Source: Anarhynchus alexandrinus (taxonomy: Eukaryota; Chordata; Aves; Charadriiformes; Charadriidae). Taken from it: a DNA stretch of 64,000 nt. How positions within the stretch are numbered: position 1 is the stretch's first letter; every line of letters starts with the position of its first letter. This document shows positions 25,401-38,252 of this stretch, piece by piece. Location: the NCBI GenBank assembly GCA_008711295.1, contig VUYV01000062.1, positions 760,915 through 824,914 of the forward strand, in the 5' to 3' direction. Below the pieces are notes generated by a model, which saw nothing but the letters and a program-made list of their open reading frames with translations, searched no databases and had not been told where the DNA came from. The position numbers and the translations under genes are program-made.

Positions 25401-27101
25401 GAAAAAGATATTGGGCCCATTGGTCATGGCTGCCGAGGACTTATAACTCCAAGTGCAGTCAGTAGGAGGTAAAGGTGCTCAACCTCTCCAAAACTAGGGG
25501 ATATTGCATTAAAATAGATCTATCATAGTAAATTGAAATGTTACAAGTACAGTAAGGATTGTCCAACATCTACTTTAAAATATGAATCTCTGGAGACTGG
25601 TTTCACATGATAATCTGAGCTGCAGTATGAAGATGGTACTTTCAGAGCAAACCCTATAAGCAATAGGGTAGATTGCCATTGTTCTGTATCTTTTTTTGTA
25701 GACGTTTGTGCTTTTTCTACAAGTTGAAGGTGTCATTCCTCTGTTTTACCTTGTTAGGCAGTATTTAAGTATGTATTCTCCTTGCTCTCAATTGTTCCTT
25801 GATCCTGGTCACTGTTGGATCAGCGACAAGTGTGGAACATGCATTTTATCATGTGTGCACTCACAGCTCAGCCTCACAACCACCAAGCTTGGAGTCCCCT
25901 TTCAGTCCATGGCTTTGTAGCCCTGGATGGGTCCTTATACCAAAATTGTGTTAGCAGACTGAACAGAGTAGGCTACAGCTTAGGAGTCCAAGAAAGCATA
26001 TGAACTTATGTGGGCATAATATATATTTGACTTTCAGTTTACTTACCATTATCCTCATTTATACCATTTAAAAGCTTCCTTGGAAGCTATTCTCTAATGA
26101 CAATATTTGGTAATGCTCTCAGCAGTAAAACTGTCACGAGTTCCCTTTCCTTTGTTAATCAAGATTTAAAAAGACTACCAAAACATTTTGAGACATTGAT
26201 TGTACAATTGAGTGATCTGTGTTAAACAGCTGACTTTTGTCAGCTTACACTTGGTAAACATTTGGCAAGCCATGCGAGGTTTTCAGTCCATCTCTCTCAA
26301 AACGAGTGTTTTGAAGGGAGTGTATATATTGTCATGCAGGGGGAAACAATCTGTACTTGCCATGAAACTGGTGACCCAGGGAGTCACAACTCAGCTTTCA
26401 CTTTACTTTGGGGACACTGAAATGACACTGTTCTTTATCCGAGGTTTCTTCCAATACCACAGTCAGGTACCTGGCAATGCCCTTTCACATACTGCTCCCC
26501 ACATGCATGAGGCATTGTGCTTCTTCCTTGGTAATCCATCACGGTAGCGTTTCCTTAGTAATCCCTATGGACACAGTTACTTTTTTGTCAGTTCTGTGTG
26601 CCAAAAATAGGAAACAAATCCAATTGCTTTCCTCCTCTCTACTTCCATCAAGACACAATTCTTCTGTCACTCTTCTTTCTCTCAGGTTTGGTATTGTAAC
26701 AGTATTTGTTTTGCTCATATTGTAAAAAGCAATTTGGGAATTTACCTGGTAATCTAAACTGTTGTGTACTCCTGTGATGATGCAGTGCAGATGTGTAAAA
26801 TCATGTAACATCCCTTCACTTAGCATATGTTAGCTAATGACAGAGGGCCTGCAGCTGACAAAGATTTTTTTAAAAAATGCTTTTCGTCTTGCATTCAGCA
26901 ATTTGGCCCAACTGTTAATGAATTTGGGTTGTGGGAAGTGACCAAGTAACACATAGCAAGTTATTAATTTGTTTCAAACAAGCATGTAGTTTAATGTTCT
27001 GCTTAAGCCTGTTTTAGACCTGCATCTTAGTTCTGTCAGGATCTCTCTTACTGAGAAGGATTTTTTGGAACTTACTTGAAGTGGAGGTTTATTATATTTG
27101 A
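19443..27101. other. Gene-free AT-rich stretch
   Basis: No gene is supported across this long interval. Frames such as 21437-21667 (-), 23931-24251 (+), 25708-25920 (+), 26212-26547 (+) and 26539-26826 (-) have no recognisable domains, and several overlap each other on opposite strands. A 14-base repeat around AGAGAACATTTT occurs twice near 20710 and 20765. A relic-like GGTGTAACTCATTTACACTG lies near 24735. I see no transposon with clear ends. Confidence 0.65.
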
Positions 27102-27212
27102 ACTGAAAATGAGCTGTTCTGGAGGAAATCCTTGGAGAAGCTCCACCAGTATAGGACACAGCAAACACAGCAGCAGCTGCAGCATCAGCATGCTCCTCAC
27201 ACTTTCAACTAG
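27102..27212 (+). other. Short glutamine-rich open frame, unrecognised
   Basis: A 36-codon frame opened by TGA at 27099 and closed by TAG at 27210-27212. It begins Thr-Glu-Asn-Glu-Leu-Phe-Trp-Arg-Lys and passes into a Gln/His-rich stretch encoded largely by CAG and CAT codons (about 27155-27195). The first half has a protein-like amphipathic look. There is no convincing acceptor, donor or start codon. It could be a worn exon or pseudogene fragment, or chance CAG-rich DNA. I do not recognise the protein. Confidence 0.2.
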
Positions 27213-30200
27213 CAGCTCAATGAAAGATTTTGGCAAGGCAGAAGACCCAGTGGGTGCCAGGTTGGCACCGGTACCTATTGTGTTTTCTTTGCCTTATAGG
27301 ATCTTTTAAAAAATTGTCAACCTGTTCTTATGATCCTGTAGCTTGAAATGGGGGGGTGAACTGGAACATAATTTATTCTTGTTTAGGATCCCTTCACTGT
27401 CATGGACTTTTAGATTTATTCTTCTACTTTCGTCATCATGCTAATTAGGAAAAATATTCAAATGACTGATGTCAAGGGCAGTTTCTGGAATAGAATGATA
27501 CATTTTAAGGGTGAGAATTTCCTCAACATTAACACTGTAGTTTCTTACATATATTGGTCTGTATTTTAAAATTTAAGTGTTTAAAGCCATGCTGATCTCA
27601 TGCAGTATAGCAGAGAACAGAGCTGCCCTGTTTCCAGAACCAGAAGCAAATAGCAGTGCCACTATGGTGTAATCCTCAAGCTAAGTGGGGGACCTGCTGA
27701 GGACAGAGCCTATCAATTCAAGAGAATTGGCAATATAATTAGCAATATGTTATGTTTAACATTTTGTAATGACTAAAATGTGGAGAAAATGGAATTATCT
27801 TAGTGTACTTTTTGTACATTCTCTTAGAGTGACTTCTAAATCTAGATATACGGGCTTGCTTTGTTGACAGTTTCAAAAGGAAATGTTCCATGTTGAATGT
27901 AGTTGGCTTTGGTCTAGGAGCTAAATTTGTGATTAAAAATTCCCTCAATGTCTGTCTTCAGGAGGTGGAAAATATGGCTACCTAAATTAATACAAAATAT
28001 AACTGCCTGCTTTTTAAGTATTGCCTCACACCAGCATACTTTGTTGAGGCTTGGCAGTTGCCAGTAGTTTCCCATTAACTTGCAAACTAAGTCCAAATTG
28101 TTGGTTTTAACCTGTAAAGTCCTAGATGCCTTGGGACTAGGCTACCTGATACCATTTGTGATATTCCTGCAGGTGTCATCAACAGATCACCTGTGATAAC
28201 AGACTTCATCTTTAATAGAGCAGAGCTTTTAGGGAAGGACATGTGCTATTTTCTTCAGTTCTGGGCTGTCCTGAGTGGCATAGTGCTTAACTCCATGTCT
28301 TGCCTTTTATGTGTGGTGTTTCTGTGGGTGAGTTGAATTAATTAAGTGGTATAAAGTAATATATGTGAGCACAGATTATGAATAGCAAAAGCTGATAGCA
28401 CATTTAGAATTAATACAAGCTCCCTATAAATCTAATTAATAAGAATTTTGGAGAAGCTCAGAATAAGTAATTGTAGTCGTGCTTGTCAGCTAGACTGAAA
28501 AATTTGCTTATAACAAATGCAAAAAGGTAGCAGTTACCTTTGCAAAAGATATGAATGTACTTAAACTACAGTCATCTGTTTAGGTACTTTGTTATGAACG
28601 GCTATACTCAGAAGTATGTTTCTAGAAAAAAAGAAATGCTAGGTGCCAGCACATTCCTGCTTGGATCAGAACTGTAAAAGATTTGAGCAATAGCTTATTT
28701 TCGACAGTTGAACTTGTGTTTTTTTAAGGAGATCAAAGCAAGTTTGATATAGCACCGCAGTTACAGAATTTTAAAAGTCTTTCCTACAAGTAGAGTTTGA
28801 CAGTCTTGTTTTGAAAAATGTATTTTAATAATTAATTCCTGTATTTTGCAAAGACATAGACACTTGTTTGGCTTTATTTGTCTCACTGAAGTCAGTGAAT
28901 TTATGTATATAGAGTTAAACTGCTTATATCTTTATGCTGTTGAAGACTTTGACATTATTTATTGTTTAGCTGTTCTGTGGTGGAATTGTCTTCTGAAAGC
29001 AAAGTGGATGAAATGCAGAAATGTTTATAAAGGGGAGGAAAAAAAAGTCCTAAATGAATGAGTGCTTATTGGCCACTGAGAATTTTGTAGCAAGATTTAA
29101 AACAAAACAGTGATGGTAATTATTATTTACTGTGCTTTGTTTCCTTGATCGTAAATTAATGCATAAGCTAAGTAGATCGTTACCTCTGCTTTTATATAAC
29201 CATAGATAAACTATGAGGAAAATATATCACTGACTTGAGAAAGTGTGCCTGTGCAATTATCTGCTCCCTTGCTGTTTACCATGTCTGACTATAAATGTTT
29301 TATTTTGCCCTGACCATGTTAGCATGAGTAGGGAGGTCAGAACCATTAGCAGATTGATCCTTCTCTCCTCCATTTTATGGCCTGTATCCATTGTTAGTTT
29401 CACTTCAATGATCTTTCTATTTCTTTTTCAGTACAGCTAATTTAAATAAACCAAGTTTGGAGTTTTCAACTCTGATTATCTGGCACTTTCTCTCTCTGTA
29501 GTTGTTTTTTCTCTGAGCTGTCTACTCTTCAAATAATCTTCTTAGTTGTTACCTCCCACATGCTATCTTACTGGTTTTCATTTATTTTTGCTGTTTTTAT
29601 GACTTCTTCTATTAGGTGGAAGTGTCTTATCTTAGATCATCTCTATTTATTAAATTTGGAATGAGTATGTTTCCAGACTCTTTATTCATTTTTCTCTTGT
29701 GGAAAGCTACAAATTTTCTTAAGCATCTGAATTCAGCATGGACACCCAATTGTCTTTTGACACACTGTTATTAGCAGCTTTAATTCTTGAGAATCTACAT
29801 TTATTTCCACATTTACATGCCTATGTTTTAGTCATTTGTCTTATACTGCAGCTACAATAAGATAGGAGATACTTTAACGTGAAATTAATATTTATCCTGG
29901 CAAATGTGACTGAATTGCTCATCACTCTTACAATAGTGTTTGATCAAACTGCCAGTCATTCAGCTTATTAGTGTCAATGTTTGTTACTGATTTTTATTGT
30001 TCTTCAAGCAGTATAATTTTCCATTCACGTGCCAGTATCCTTTGTTTCTGTACACTTCAGAACTCTTCAGTACCCAGGGCCTTGTTCTGGCCCACCTTGT
30101 CTTTCCCCACAGGAAAAGCTCCTGTGTCAGAGCTCCTTTGAAACCCGTGTTCTCTGACAGACTCTGAACAGCTGCAGATAGCATAACTCTGCTTCTCTGT

Positions 30201-30667
30201 TGTATTTCATATGGCATTGTTTCTCCAGATATGTTTACAGTGTCCTCAGGAACTGGTAGCAAAGTGTCTGTGCAAACAGGTATGACTACCGTGGTGCATT
30301 CCTATGAACATTTGTGCAGGACCGGGTTATTCCAGGAGACTGGTTATTCCCCTGTCTTTTTGAAAAGTGCCATGGGAGTGTTTACATTTCATGCACAGAG
30401 AAACCAGCAACTTTGAGAGACTTGTGTTTAACATCTCCTTTGAAGTAGAGTGCTTCTAACAGAGTAAGCATTAATGAAAGGCAAGAAAATGACAAAATAA
30501 GTGTTGGATAAAAATCCAGACATAAATTATTTGGGAAGGATAGTTTAGTGGAGAAACTAGCACTGTGCTGGAGGAGTCCACAGAATCTAGTGAAATACAA
30601 TTTCCATGTTTACAGAACCACAATGCAGAGACTATAATATAGAAAGGAAAGGATACATATGTGTAAT
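27213..30667. other. Gene-free AT-rich stretch
   Basis: No gene is supported. The frames at 27739-27948 (-), 28846-29061 (+), 29243-29440 (+) and 29984-30262 (-) show nothing recognisable. The part around 28360-28520 has clustered AATTAATTAAG/TCTAATTAATAAG homeodomain-like sites and could be a short regulatory element; this is weak. Confidence 0.6.
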
Positions 30668-30722
30668 GAGTCTGGCTGGGATGGAGTTAACTTCCCCATA
30701 GCAGCCCTTTATAGCTCTGTAT
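30668..30722 (+). mobile_element. Fragment of an avian LTR-type repeat
   Basis: The 55-bp string beginning GAGTCTGGCTGGGATGGAGT and continuing TAACTTCCCCATAGCAGCCC closely resembles a segment of LTR-type interspersed repeats common in bird genomes, recalled from memory. Both ends are lost, no target duplication is visible, and the surrounding sequence is unrelated AT-rich DNA. A repeat-library search would settle the family. Confidence 0.55.
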
Positions 30723-33380
30723 GTATATAAGGATAATGCCATCATGTGAATTTCTATTTTCAGTTCTGGTCACCTCATCTCACAAAGAGTATAAAGGAAA
30801 GAAATGTAGTTCACAGAAATTATAGTAGACAAAACCAGCTGATATTTTAATGTTATAAATCAGTCAGGCATAGGAAAAAAAATGTTTTAATTCTGTGTTT
30901 AGTGCAGTATCACAAATGTACATTAGCCTAAGGCCCTGTTTGGGTGTCCAGGACAGAAGAGTTTTGTACACACTGGAAGTATTAATAAATCAAATGAGAA
31001 CCATGTATGTGTGGTTGTGTTTTTCTGCAAAATAACAGGTGTTGAGTGCATGTATTCGGGCACCTGTTTTATTTGGCTGTTATTTGTCCAGAGATGCTTA
31101 TTTGTGCTAAATTTAGCTAGGCTGTGGCAGAGCATGAGTTCACTTGGGAATGTGAATTTGTGAAATATGCTTTCAGCAGAGCATGGTGAATAATTTAACT
31201 CACTAAATCTCTTTTCCAGCTTGCCATTTAACTTTGAATAGATTTCAGTTTTGATTTATTTTGTTCTTCAAGTTATTCAACAAAAAGTTTATGCAAATAC
31301 ATTGCAGCCTAAGGATAGCTCATATATTACTCACAGTCACTATAGCTTCTGCTGCTGGTGATGGTACCGATTCAATGCTCATTGAAGTAATTGGAAAGAC
31401 TCTTATGCATTTCAGTTACAAAATCCTACAGATATTTTTTCCATTGACTTCAGTGAGTGTGGGATGAAGTTGTGTTCTCACCTGGCTACTCAGCTCTATG
31501 ACTGGGCTGATAGCTCATATAACAGGCTTTCTGCTGCTTGACAAGATGACTTGAAAATCCACAGAGTTCATAAAGATTACCATGACACTGTTCTCTCAAA
31601 AGATGTGCATTTCTTCATGATATTTTATCTTTCTGAAAATAAAAATAATTGAAACATGTAGACTTGCAAAACTGTCTGAAAAAATGATTTATCAATTACA
31701 TGGTACATTTGTAATTCATTAAATATATTTTTAGTATTTACCAATTTAAAATCAGCTTAAAGCATACTTATAGGAGTTTATGCATTAAATAAAAGGAAAA
31801 TTCTAATCTGGAAATAATTTTTACTAATTGCAATACGTAGCAATAAAGTATTTCAAAACAGTTATAAATAGCATTGTTTCTAATAATTAGGAATAATATG
31901 TTTTGTTGTTAGCAGTCAGAAAGTCTAGGTTTCATTTCTTATAGTCAGAAGCCCTATTGGGAAATGTGCCAGAGTAAGAACTACAGGAGAGCAACCTTGC
32001 ATTGTATGATTCATAGAACTAAAACACTAATACACTTCTGTATTATTTCCTTTTAATGTCGGATTTCTTTTCCTAGAAGATGAAAATGTGCAGAAAACTT
32101 TATCTAAAGTAAAATCTTTTGAGACACTTAAAGTGTGGATTTTTTTTTTCAGTGTTCATGATTTATAAGAACAATGTGTTTATTTGGATTCTATCCATCA
32201 AATCTAAGAAATACCTAAAGGCTATTTCTGAATCTGACTTTATGATTACTAGGCCTTACTTAGTTGTTTATAAATTTAGAAAGAATTTGCTTCACTGTTT
32301 TATTTTCAGTGACTAACCATACAATAGCCTCTGATCATATTAGTTGCTTAACCAAGTAAAAGATACAGTAATGTGCATATTTTGTTAGTCACTTGGCAAT
32401 TTTTATGGCAGTCAATTCTTTGAATAATTCCCTTCTGACACGACTGAGGATAAAGCATTTGTATATACTTCATTTATATGCATAAGTATCACTTGATCTA
32501 TCAATATTATTTTGGTTTACAAAGTCCATAGTAACTTATAAACACTTTATCCACCCATCATCTCCAAGCACAGCATCTATTTTGATGGTGATAACCCCTG
32601 CTCCTTTCTCTGGAGGTAATTGGCTGCATTTTCAGTGAAAGGCCTAGAAGGACTTAGCTTTTTCAGTGGTTACTTAAGAGATTCACGTGGTTAAACATCA
32701 TCTTGTTTACCTCAATCTGTTCTTTCAATATCACCAAAGCTTCATTCCATCCCACTCGTTTTTTAAATTATTTGAGATACGTTCCTTTTGCATGCTAGAT
32801 GTTTTGTTGGTAGTGTGAACCCACGGTAATATCTTTCATCATGTTTCTTTTAATGCCATATGCTTGCACTGCTGGATTTTGGATTTTCTTGGGTATTTGC
32901 AGAAACAGTAAACAGAGATTTATTTTTTCCTGACTTGTCTCATTGCTTGCATGTTCCAGGCTTCTATTTTCTTGTAACATTTAGCAGCCAACAGTTAGTT
33001 ACCCTCTGGACTGTTCCAAGTACTCTGTGCCTATGTAAGGTTCTTGAAAGTGTCGTTGCAAATATTTGGAAGGAATAACCTTATTTCTTTTGTTTTGTGA
33101 ATAAGCTTTTGAAATGCACTAGTGGCAAAAGAATAACAGCAGGCACCAAATGATTTGAAGTGTCTGTACTACAACAATTTTCTATTAAATTAACTGGATG
33201 ACAACTTGTCCATGTACAATAACCAGCTGATGAGAGATGATTTTGTTAGGCTGTGTTTTAAAGAGTATAGTTAATTCAGTAGATGGCACTATTCCTCCTG
33301 AGTCACTGAGCTAATAACACAGTTACAAAGAGGTTCTCAACTATGACAGTGTCATATTTTTTGTTTGTTTTGTTTTTCAG
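30723..33380. other. Gene-free stretch upstream of a candidate exon
   Basis: No gene is supported. One old palindromic relic lies at 31377-31466. Frames at 31261-31467, 32119-32316 and 32860-33078 (+) and 32795-32980 (-) show no domains. The last 20 bases are the T-rich tract of the acceptor at 33380. Confidence 0.65.
31377..31466. repeat. Ancient palindromic repeat relic
   Basis: The left part reads CTCATTGAAGTAATTGGAAA and the right part, at 31441, reads CCATTGACTTCAGTGAGTGT, so the two halves are roughly inverted copies. This matches my memory of a widespread amniote relic with CATTGAAGTCAATGG / CCATTGACTTCAATGG symmetry. It is heavily diverged. Confidence 0.45.
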
Positions 33381-33475
33381 ATGAGACAGAATAAAATTTC
33401 TGAATATGTGAGTCCATTAAAAGGTCCCATGAGATTATTAGCAAGAACACAGGCAGCTTTCTGCCAGATTCCAGT
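33381..33475 (+). other. Candidate internal exon, 95 nt, unknown protein
   Basis: This has the best splice signals I found. A long T-rich tract ends TTTTTCAG at 33380 and a near-consensus donor GTAAGT starts at 33476. Only one of three frames is open, beginning ATG-AGA-CAG and reading 31 codons plus two bases. The peptide starts Met-Arg-Gln-Asn-Lys-Ile-Ser-Glu-Tyr and later carries Ser-Pro-Leu-Lys-Gly-Pro-Met-Arg, with a balanced soluble composition unlike the hydrophobic AT-derived frames nearby. Without splicing, the frame hits TAA at 33477-33479, inside the donor. The ATG directly after the AG could be a start codon or simply internal. I do not recognise the protein. A noncoding RNA exon or chance remain possible. 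Confidence 0.33.
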
Positions 33476-36400
33476 GTAAGTGATTATTAGATTTGGATAA
33501 ATTTATAGTTGTGTTCCTCTATATCTGAGCAGTTCCTGCACCCTTTTTGAGTTTAAACTTTGGCAAAAGTTGAGTTCAAACAATGGCATGATTAATATGG
33601 TGGTTCTACAAATCACGTAGGCCTACATAAACTGTTACTGTTGCTTAAAAAAAGCAGTGCCTCTGGTCTTTACTGATTAGTCCCACCTGCCTATTGCCCT
33701 CTGATAATTCATGGTGGCATGAACATGCCTATGTGGATTGGGAAACTGATCTGGATTGTGACAAAGCAAGCAAAGAAGGAATCCACCAAAAAGCTGGTTA
33801 TCCTGGGTACTTTTCCTGATCTGGCTCATGGTACAATAACCAAGAAAGTGGCATAAAAGAGAGTGGTCCCAAAACAAAAAAAAATACTAGCTTTAAGTGT
33901 TCGTGGGCTGAAAACACTATTGCCGAATTCTTTTGGAAAGAATATTTAAAAGTTGCTCTGGAAATGTTTCCAATTCTGCAAATTCAGACCTTGGTTCAGC
34001 ATGGACTTCTGTGTGACTGAAAGTGCTGTAGCTACATGAGGCACTGATCCACCGTAACTTCTCTCTGTTAGTTCCTTTGATCTCTGTAAAGCAGGCATAA
34101 AACTCTCTATAATGTGTACCAGCAAGAGAGACAGAAATACTATCGTGTCAGCAGGCCCAATCTGTTAGTGCACTAATCTGGTGCTAAAGGCCATAGGGCT
34201 GCAGCTTACTTATGTGTGGGAACGTCAAAGTTAAAGACTTGGGCAAAATAGCATCAATCAAGAGAATTAAATAATGAGAAAGAAAAGTTGTATGTGTTCT
34301 GTTTGTCTTTCTGTCCTCAAACATAAGAAGCAGCATAGCCTCAGCACTTTCTTCAAATAAGAACTTACTTTTTATTGGATTGGATTTTTCCCACTAAAAT
34401 CGAGGCATTTTTATAGCGGTTGTCTTGAAGATAGCTATTTCCATGATTTTCTTGCTTTTTAAGAAACTGTGTGATTTAAATTATTCTGTGATTCTACTTT
34501 ATTTGGTGGATGTAAGAGTAACAGATGTGGTGACAGTTTCATTGCAGATATTCAAAGCTGCCAGAATAAATCCTGAGTCTCTCTTGAAAAATATTTCAAA
34601 ATGAGAGATGAATAAAGGCAAATGAGGTAGACCAAAGGACTAAACAATGGATGTCTGAAATACATTTAATTTCACCAGGTGTGAAGTTGCTTCTTTTGTA
34701 CATGACAGACTTAACAGATGTGGTAAAAATTTGGTACTGTCCTTATTTTCAAGTTTAACCACTAGGACTGCTCACATCCATGAGTAGTTACTGTATTTGT
34801 TGCATTGTTGCCTTAGCCTAATAGTGGTGAGCTAGTAGTATCTATGAATATAATGTATGCAACTGTGTTCTATCTAATGAAGCTCCAACTTTTTGAACCA
34901 AGTAGAAAACAAAGGTTATTTTAGAGTAAACATAATATAGGCAGTCAAAAACATTTTTTTTGTGCTTTCAGTTAGATCATATGACGTCTTCTAAAACAGT
35001 CCACGGTCATAAATGGAAAATTAATAAAGATAGTGGGCATCTCTGAAAGGCAAGGATGGAATTTACTGCTGTGGCTTGAAACTGCCTAATCTAGAATTAA
35101 TTTTATTTAATCCTAGTAATAACACTTCGCTTGCTTGTTTTGGAAATGTGGTGGGAACATGGCTGCTTTCTCTGAGGAACTGGTTGTAGTAACATGTAGT
35201 TTCCTTCCTAATTTGCAGAGGTGGAACAAGTAGGCAGGTAGGTATTTAGTGCAGCAGAGCACTGGATTATATTTGAGTGGAGTATAACTGAATACCTAGT
35301 GCTGTTACATAGTAAGGTAATTAGTTGTGCTTAGTGAAGAGTGGGTAGTGTATAAACACAAATATTTGTGGAGATGGGCTTTGGATACGTACAAATTTTT
35401 AGTTTTTATAATAATGACTTATCTCCTGTAACCACCTTCATTAAACAGACATCAGCATTTATCAAAGGGAGAATGATCTGTGATTAAGACCTAGTCAGGG
35501 GATTTGGATAATCCGAGTGCTATGCCCAATTTGGTTTCTAATGTCAAGTAAATAATTCACTTACTTCATGCAGGTTGCGTGTGCAATATTTTGGAGCTGA
35601 ACGCTTGTGATACTCAGGGTTCCTCTGCCTACTCCTATCACCTCATAAAAGTGAGTTCCTTTAGCCGTGTTCTTGCTACAGCTTCAGTTCTATTATTTAG
35701 TTCTCCTTTTACAAAATAGGGGTAATTCCTTCTTACTTCAGAAGGTTTCTTTAAGTTTAAAAACTTAACTTTTCTGATGTGCCTAGCTGTAATTGTATGA
35801 GAAACCTGTATGTTTACAGTATTGACACATAATTTTCCTAAAATCAAAGGAATGATAGCTGATAGCAAATGTGCAACAAAAGAGAATGATAGATCCCCCC
35901 CCAATAGATTTTAAACTTCATTTAGGGTGAAAGATTTTTCCTTTATTTTATTGTTAGCTAGGTCATATTCTCCCATTACTAAGGTATGATCTAAAAGAAG
36001 CCCTTGAGAAGCAGTATCACGCAGTTCTGATGTGTAAATATCACAAGCTTGGTTTGAAATAATGAATATATTAAAAATAAAAAAAAAAAAACAAACACAA
36101 ACCAACAACCTGTAAAAAAATTTCTCCTAGCTTTCTCACTGAGAGTCTTGAGGATTATATCATTTTACTTTTTATTGAATTCAAACTAAAATCAGAATAT
36201 TTCATGCACACAGTTTATTTCAATAAGAATGTCTTTTAAAATAACCTGTGAGTTGCCATAAAATACTGAAGCTTGGCAAAACTGAGGTGTGATTAAAAGA
36301 GTTGCTGTTTTAACTTGGACTATGAAGCCCACTGTTTTCATTCTATATAATATAATTTATTTTAATTTTATCTGTTAGCTGTTTACATGTTTATGAGGAT

Positions 36401-37994
36401 TACAGAGCTGTTTAGAGAGTGGGAAAATATTTTTTTTTCTTCGCTTATGTATATTTTTTTATATAGCTGGTTATAACTTAGTGTTTTATACACTGTTGTA
36501 CAAGTAGCAGTCATCCCTATATTTCAAAACTGGTAAAATAGAAACCAGGTAGTTAATACTGATTTGTATTAATTGCTTAAGGTCCAAGCAGCGATCCCCC
36601 ATTGTGTTACGTACTGTTCATACAGTATTAAAAGTCTGCCATCCTTGCTCTGACTCTAGTATTAAGATTACCGCTTGTAGCAGGACAAAAATTATCAGAT
36701 TTGCATTTCCTCAAAATAAAAATACCTAAATTTCCAACATGGTGCTTGTTGTTCACTCTCAAAATGTTAGAAAGTTAAAGACTCTGGCAATAAATACATT
36801 TTCTGTACAGACCAGTAACAATTCTCTTAGCATGCCTTCAAATTCCTCCTGAATTCTGTCACTTGATAATATGCTACTCCTGTCAGCCTAAAAAGATCCC
36901 AGATGGACAGCAAATCGGCTATGAATGCATCCTTCCTTCATTTATATTGTTTAATAAGCTAATACTGGGTCTTAAGTCAGTACTTTCTGTCAGGTTCATG
37001 TGTGTTCTTTTTAAAGCACTTTCAAATTCCATAGATAAATCTCTGTTTGAGCTGTCAGCATATGCATTGTACAAGACCAGCTTCTGCAACATTCCCAAGG
37101 CAAAGCAATTAAAACGTTGCATTTCCCTTAGGCCTTCTGGCTCCTAATGGCTGTTTATATTTTCTGTGAGGGTGATGGAAAAATGAACAGACTTGCTCAA
37201 CATAGAACAGTGGCATTAAATGATACTGACCTTCTTTAAAAATGCGTGTTTTGTTATGCTGAATACTTTCTTATCCTTTTAAACAGCCTTTGGCATGGCA
37301 ACTTTTTTGTCCTTGCAGACTAAAAATGGTTCTGTGCTAATGAAGACTTAGTAGCTTTTTATGTCTGGCAAGAGAAAGAGACTTTCATTTGCAGTTGTGG
37401 TGGCCGTGGAAGATAGTAATGACTATGGCTTGTGGCAATTTTCTTTTTTTTGCATCAGCATATATCCACATGGGTGATTCAGAGTTAATTTTAGCTGTTG
37501 GTGAGGCCCTGAAAGCTTTACACATTTTTTCTCTTTAGGGATGCCCAAGGTTCTCTTGTTTTACAGTTCCAGTTCTTCCTCTGTGAAATTGAGGCATGTG
37601 CATGTGACAGTCCGTTTTCATGAAGACGGATCACTATCTGCGCAAGGTCAAACCTCCTTAAGTCCATGAGTTTTGGCAGCCACATCACTCAGAAATGGCA
37701 AAAGACTATCACCTTTCAGTCCTTTGGCTGTCTGTCTTGTCCAAAGCTCTTCTGGAGCATATTATGTCTTTTAAAACATTTTTATAATGAGTAAGCTGAA
37801 TTAATTTGGCCAACATTTAACTGCTAAAGGGACCACAAGGAACAGAAATTAGTTTGAAGCTACATTGTCGAAGAACATGAATGAGAAAGGAGTATAAAAA
37901 GCAGAGTTCATAATTTTTGAGTAATGAGTAACCAAAATATCTAGGAATTAGTATTGGCCGCTAATTCATACATGCTGAGTATCCAGTGATCATG
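33476..37994. other. Gene-free stretch with an A/C tract
   Basis: No gene is supported. An acceptor-like TTTTTTTTGTGCTTTCAG ends at 34971 and is followed by a 23-codon frame with no donor. An A/C-rich tract lies at 36072-36110. Frames at 35638-35904 (-), 36863-37147 (+) and 36919-37122 (-) show no domains, and the last two overlap antisense. A C-run sits near 35896. Confidence 0.65.
36072..36110 (+). repeat. A-rich to A/C-rich low-complexity tract
   Basis: TTAAAAATAAAAAA runs into ACAAACACAAACCAACAACC. This is one of five similar strand-asymmetric tracts in the window; it may be a decayed poly-A tail, but no element body is recognisable beside it. Confidence 0.75.
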
Positions 37995-38040
37995 TGAATT
38001 TGAACGTGAACTGTGGATGCTCAGAACCTCTCAAATGGAT
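37995..38040. repeat. Ancient repeat relic, one end
   Basis: ACTGTGGATGCTCAGAACCT followed by CTCAAATGG resembles the recurrent bird/reptile relic end GTGGGTGCTCAGCACCTCTGAAAAT. Only this end is recognisable. A more complete relative follows at 38148. Confidence 0.4.
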
Positions 38041-38147
38041 CTATTAAATAAAAATAAACCTAGAAACTCCAAAGCCTAATTTTCAAGCATTTGTAGCTGG
38101 AGACGGAATTTTAAAAGATCTTAACTCCAATTAGGGCATGTATATTG

Positions 38148-38252
38148 GGACCAGATATTCAAATGCACTCACCAGCACAGTTCCCATTGTGACCCCAGAG
38201 TTTTAAAAGACTTTGCCCTCAACATGCTTAGTTCTTCTGAAAATTTGTCTGC
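38148..38252. repeat. Short palindromic relic, MITE-like
   Basis: The left end reads GACCAGATATTCAAATGCAC and the right end reads ATGCTTAGTTCTTCTGAAAA then TTTG. The right end reverse-complemented roughly matches the left, giving imperfect inverted ends of about 22 bp around a core with TTCCCATTG. The pattern agrees with an old nonautonomous repeat found widely in amniotes. No open frame. Confidence 0.5.

Noticed and set aside
34950..35050. Strong acceptor ending 34971
   Set aside because: The frame closes after 23 codons with no donor.
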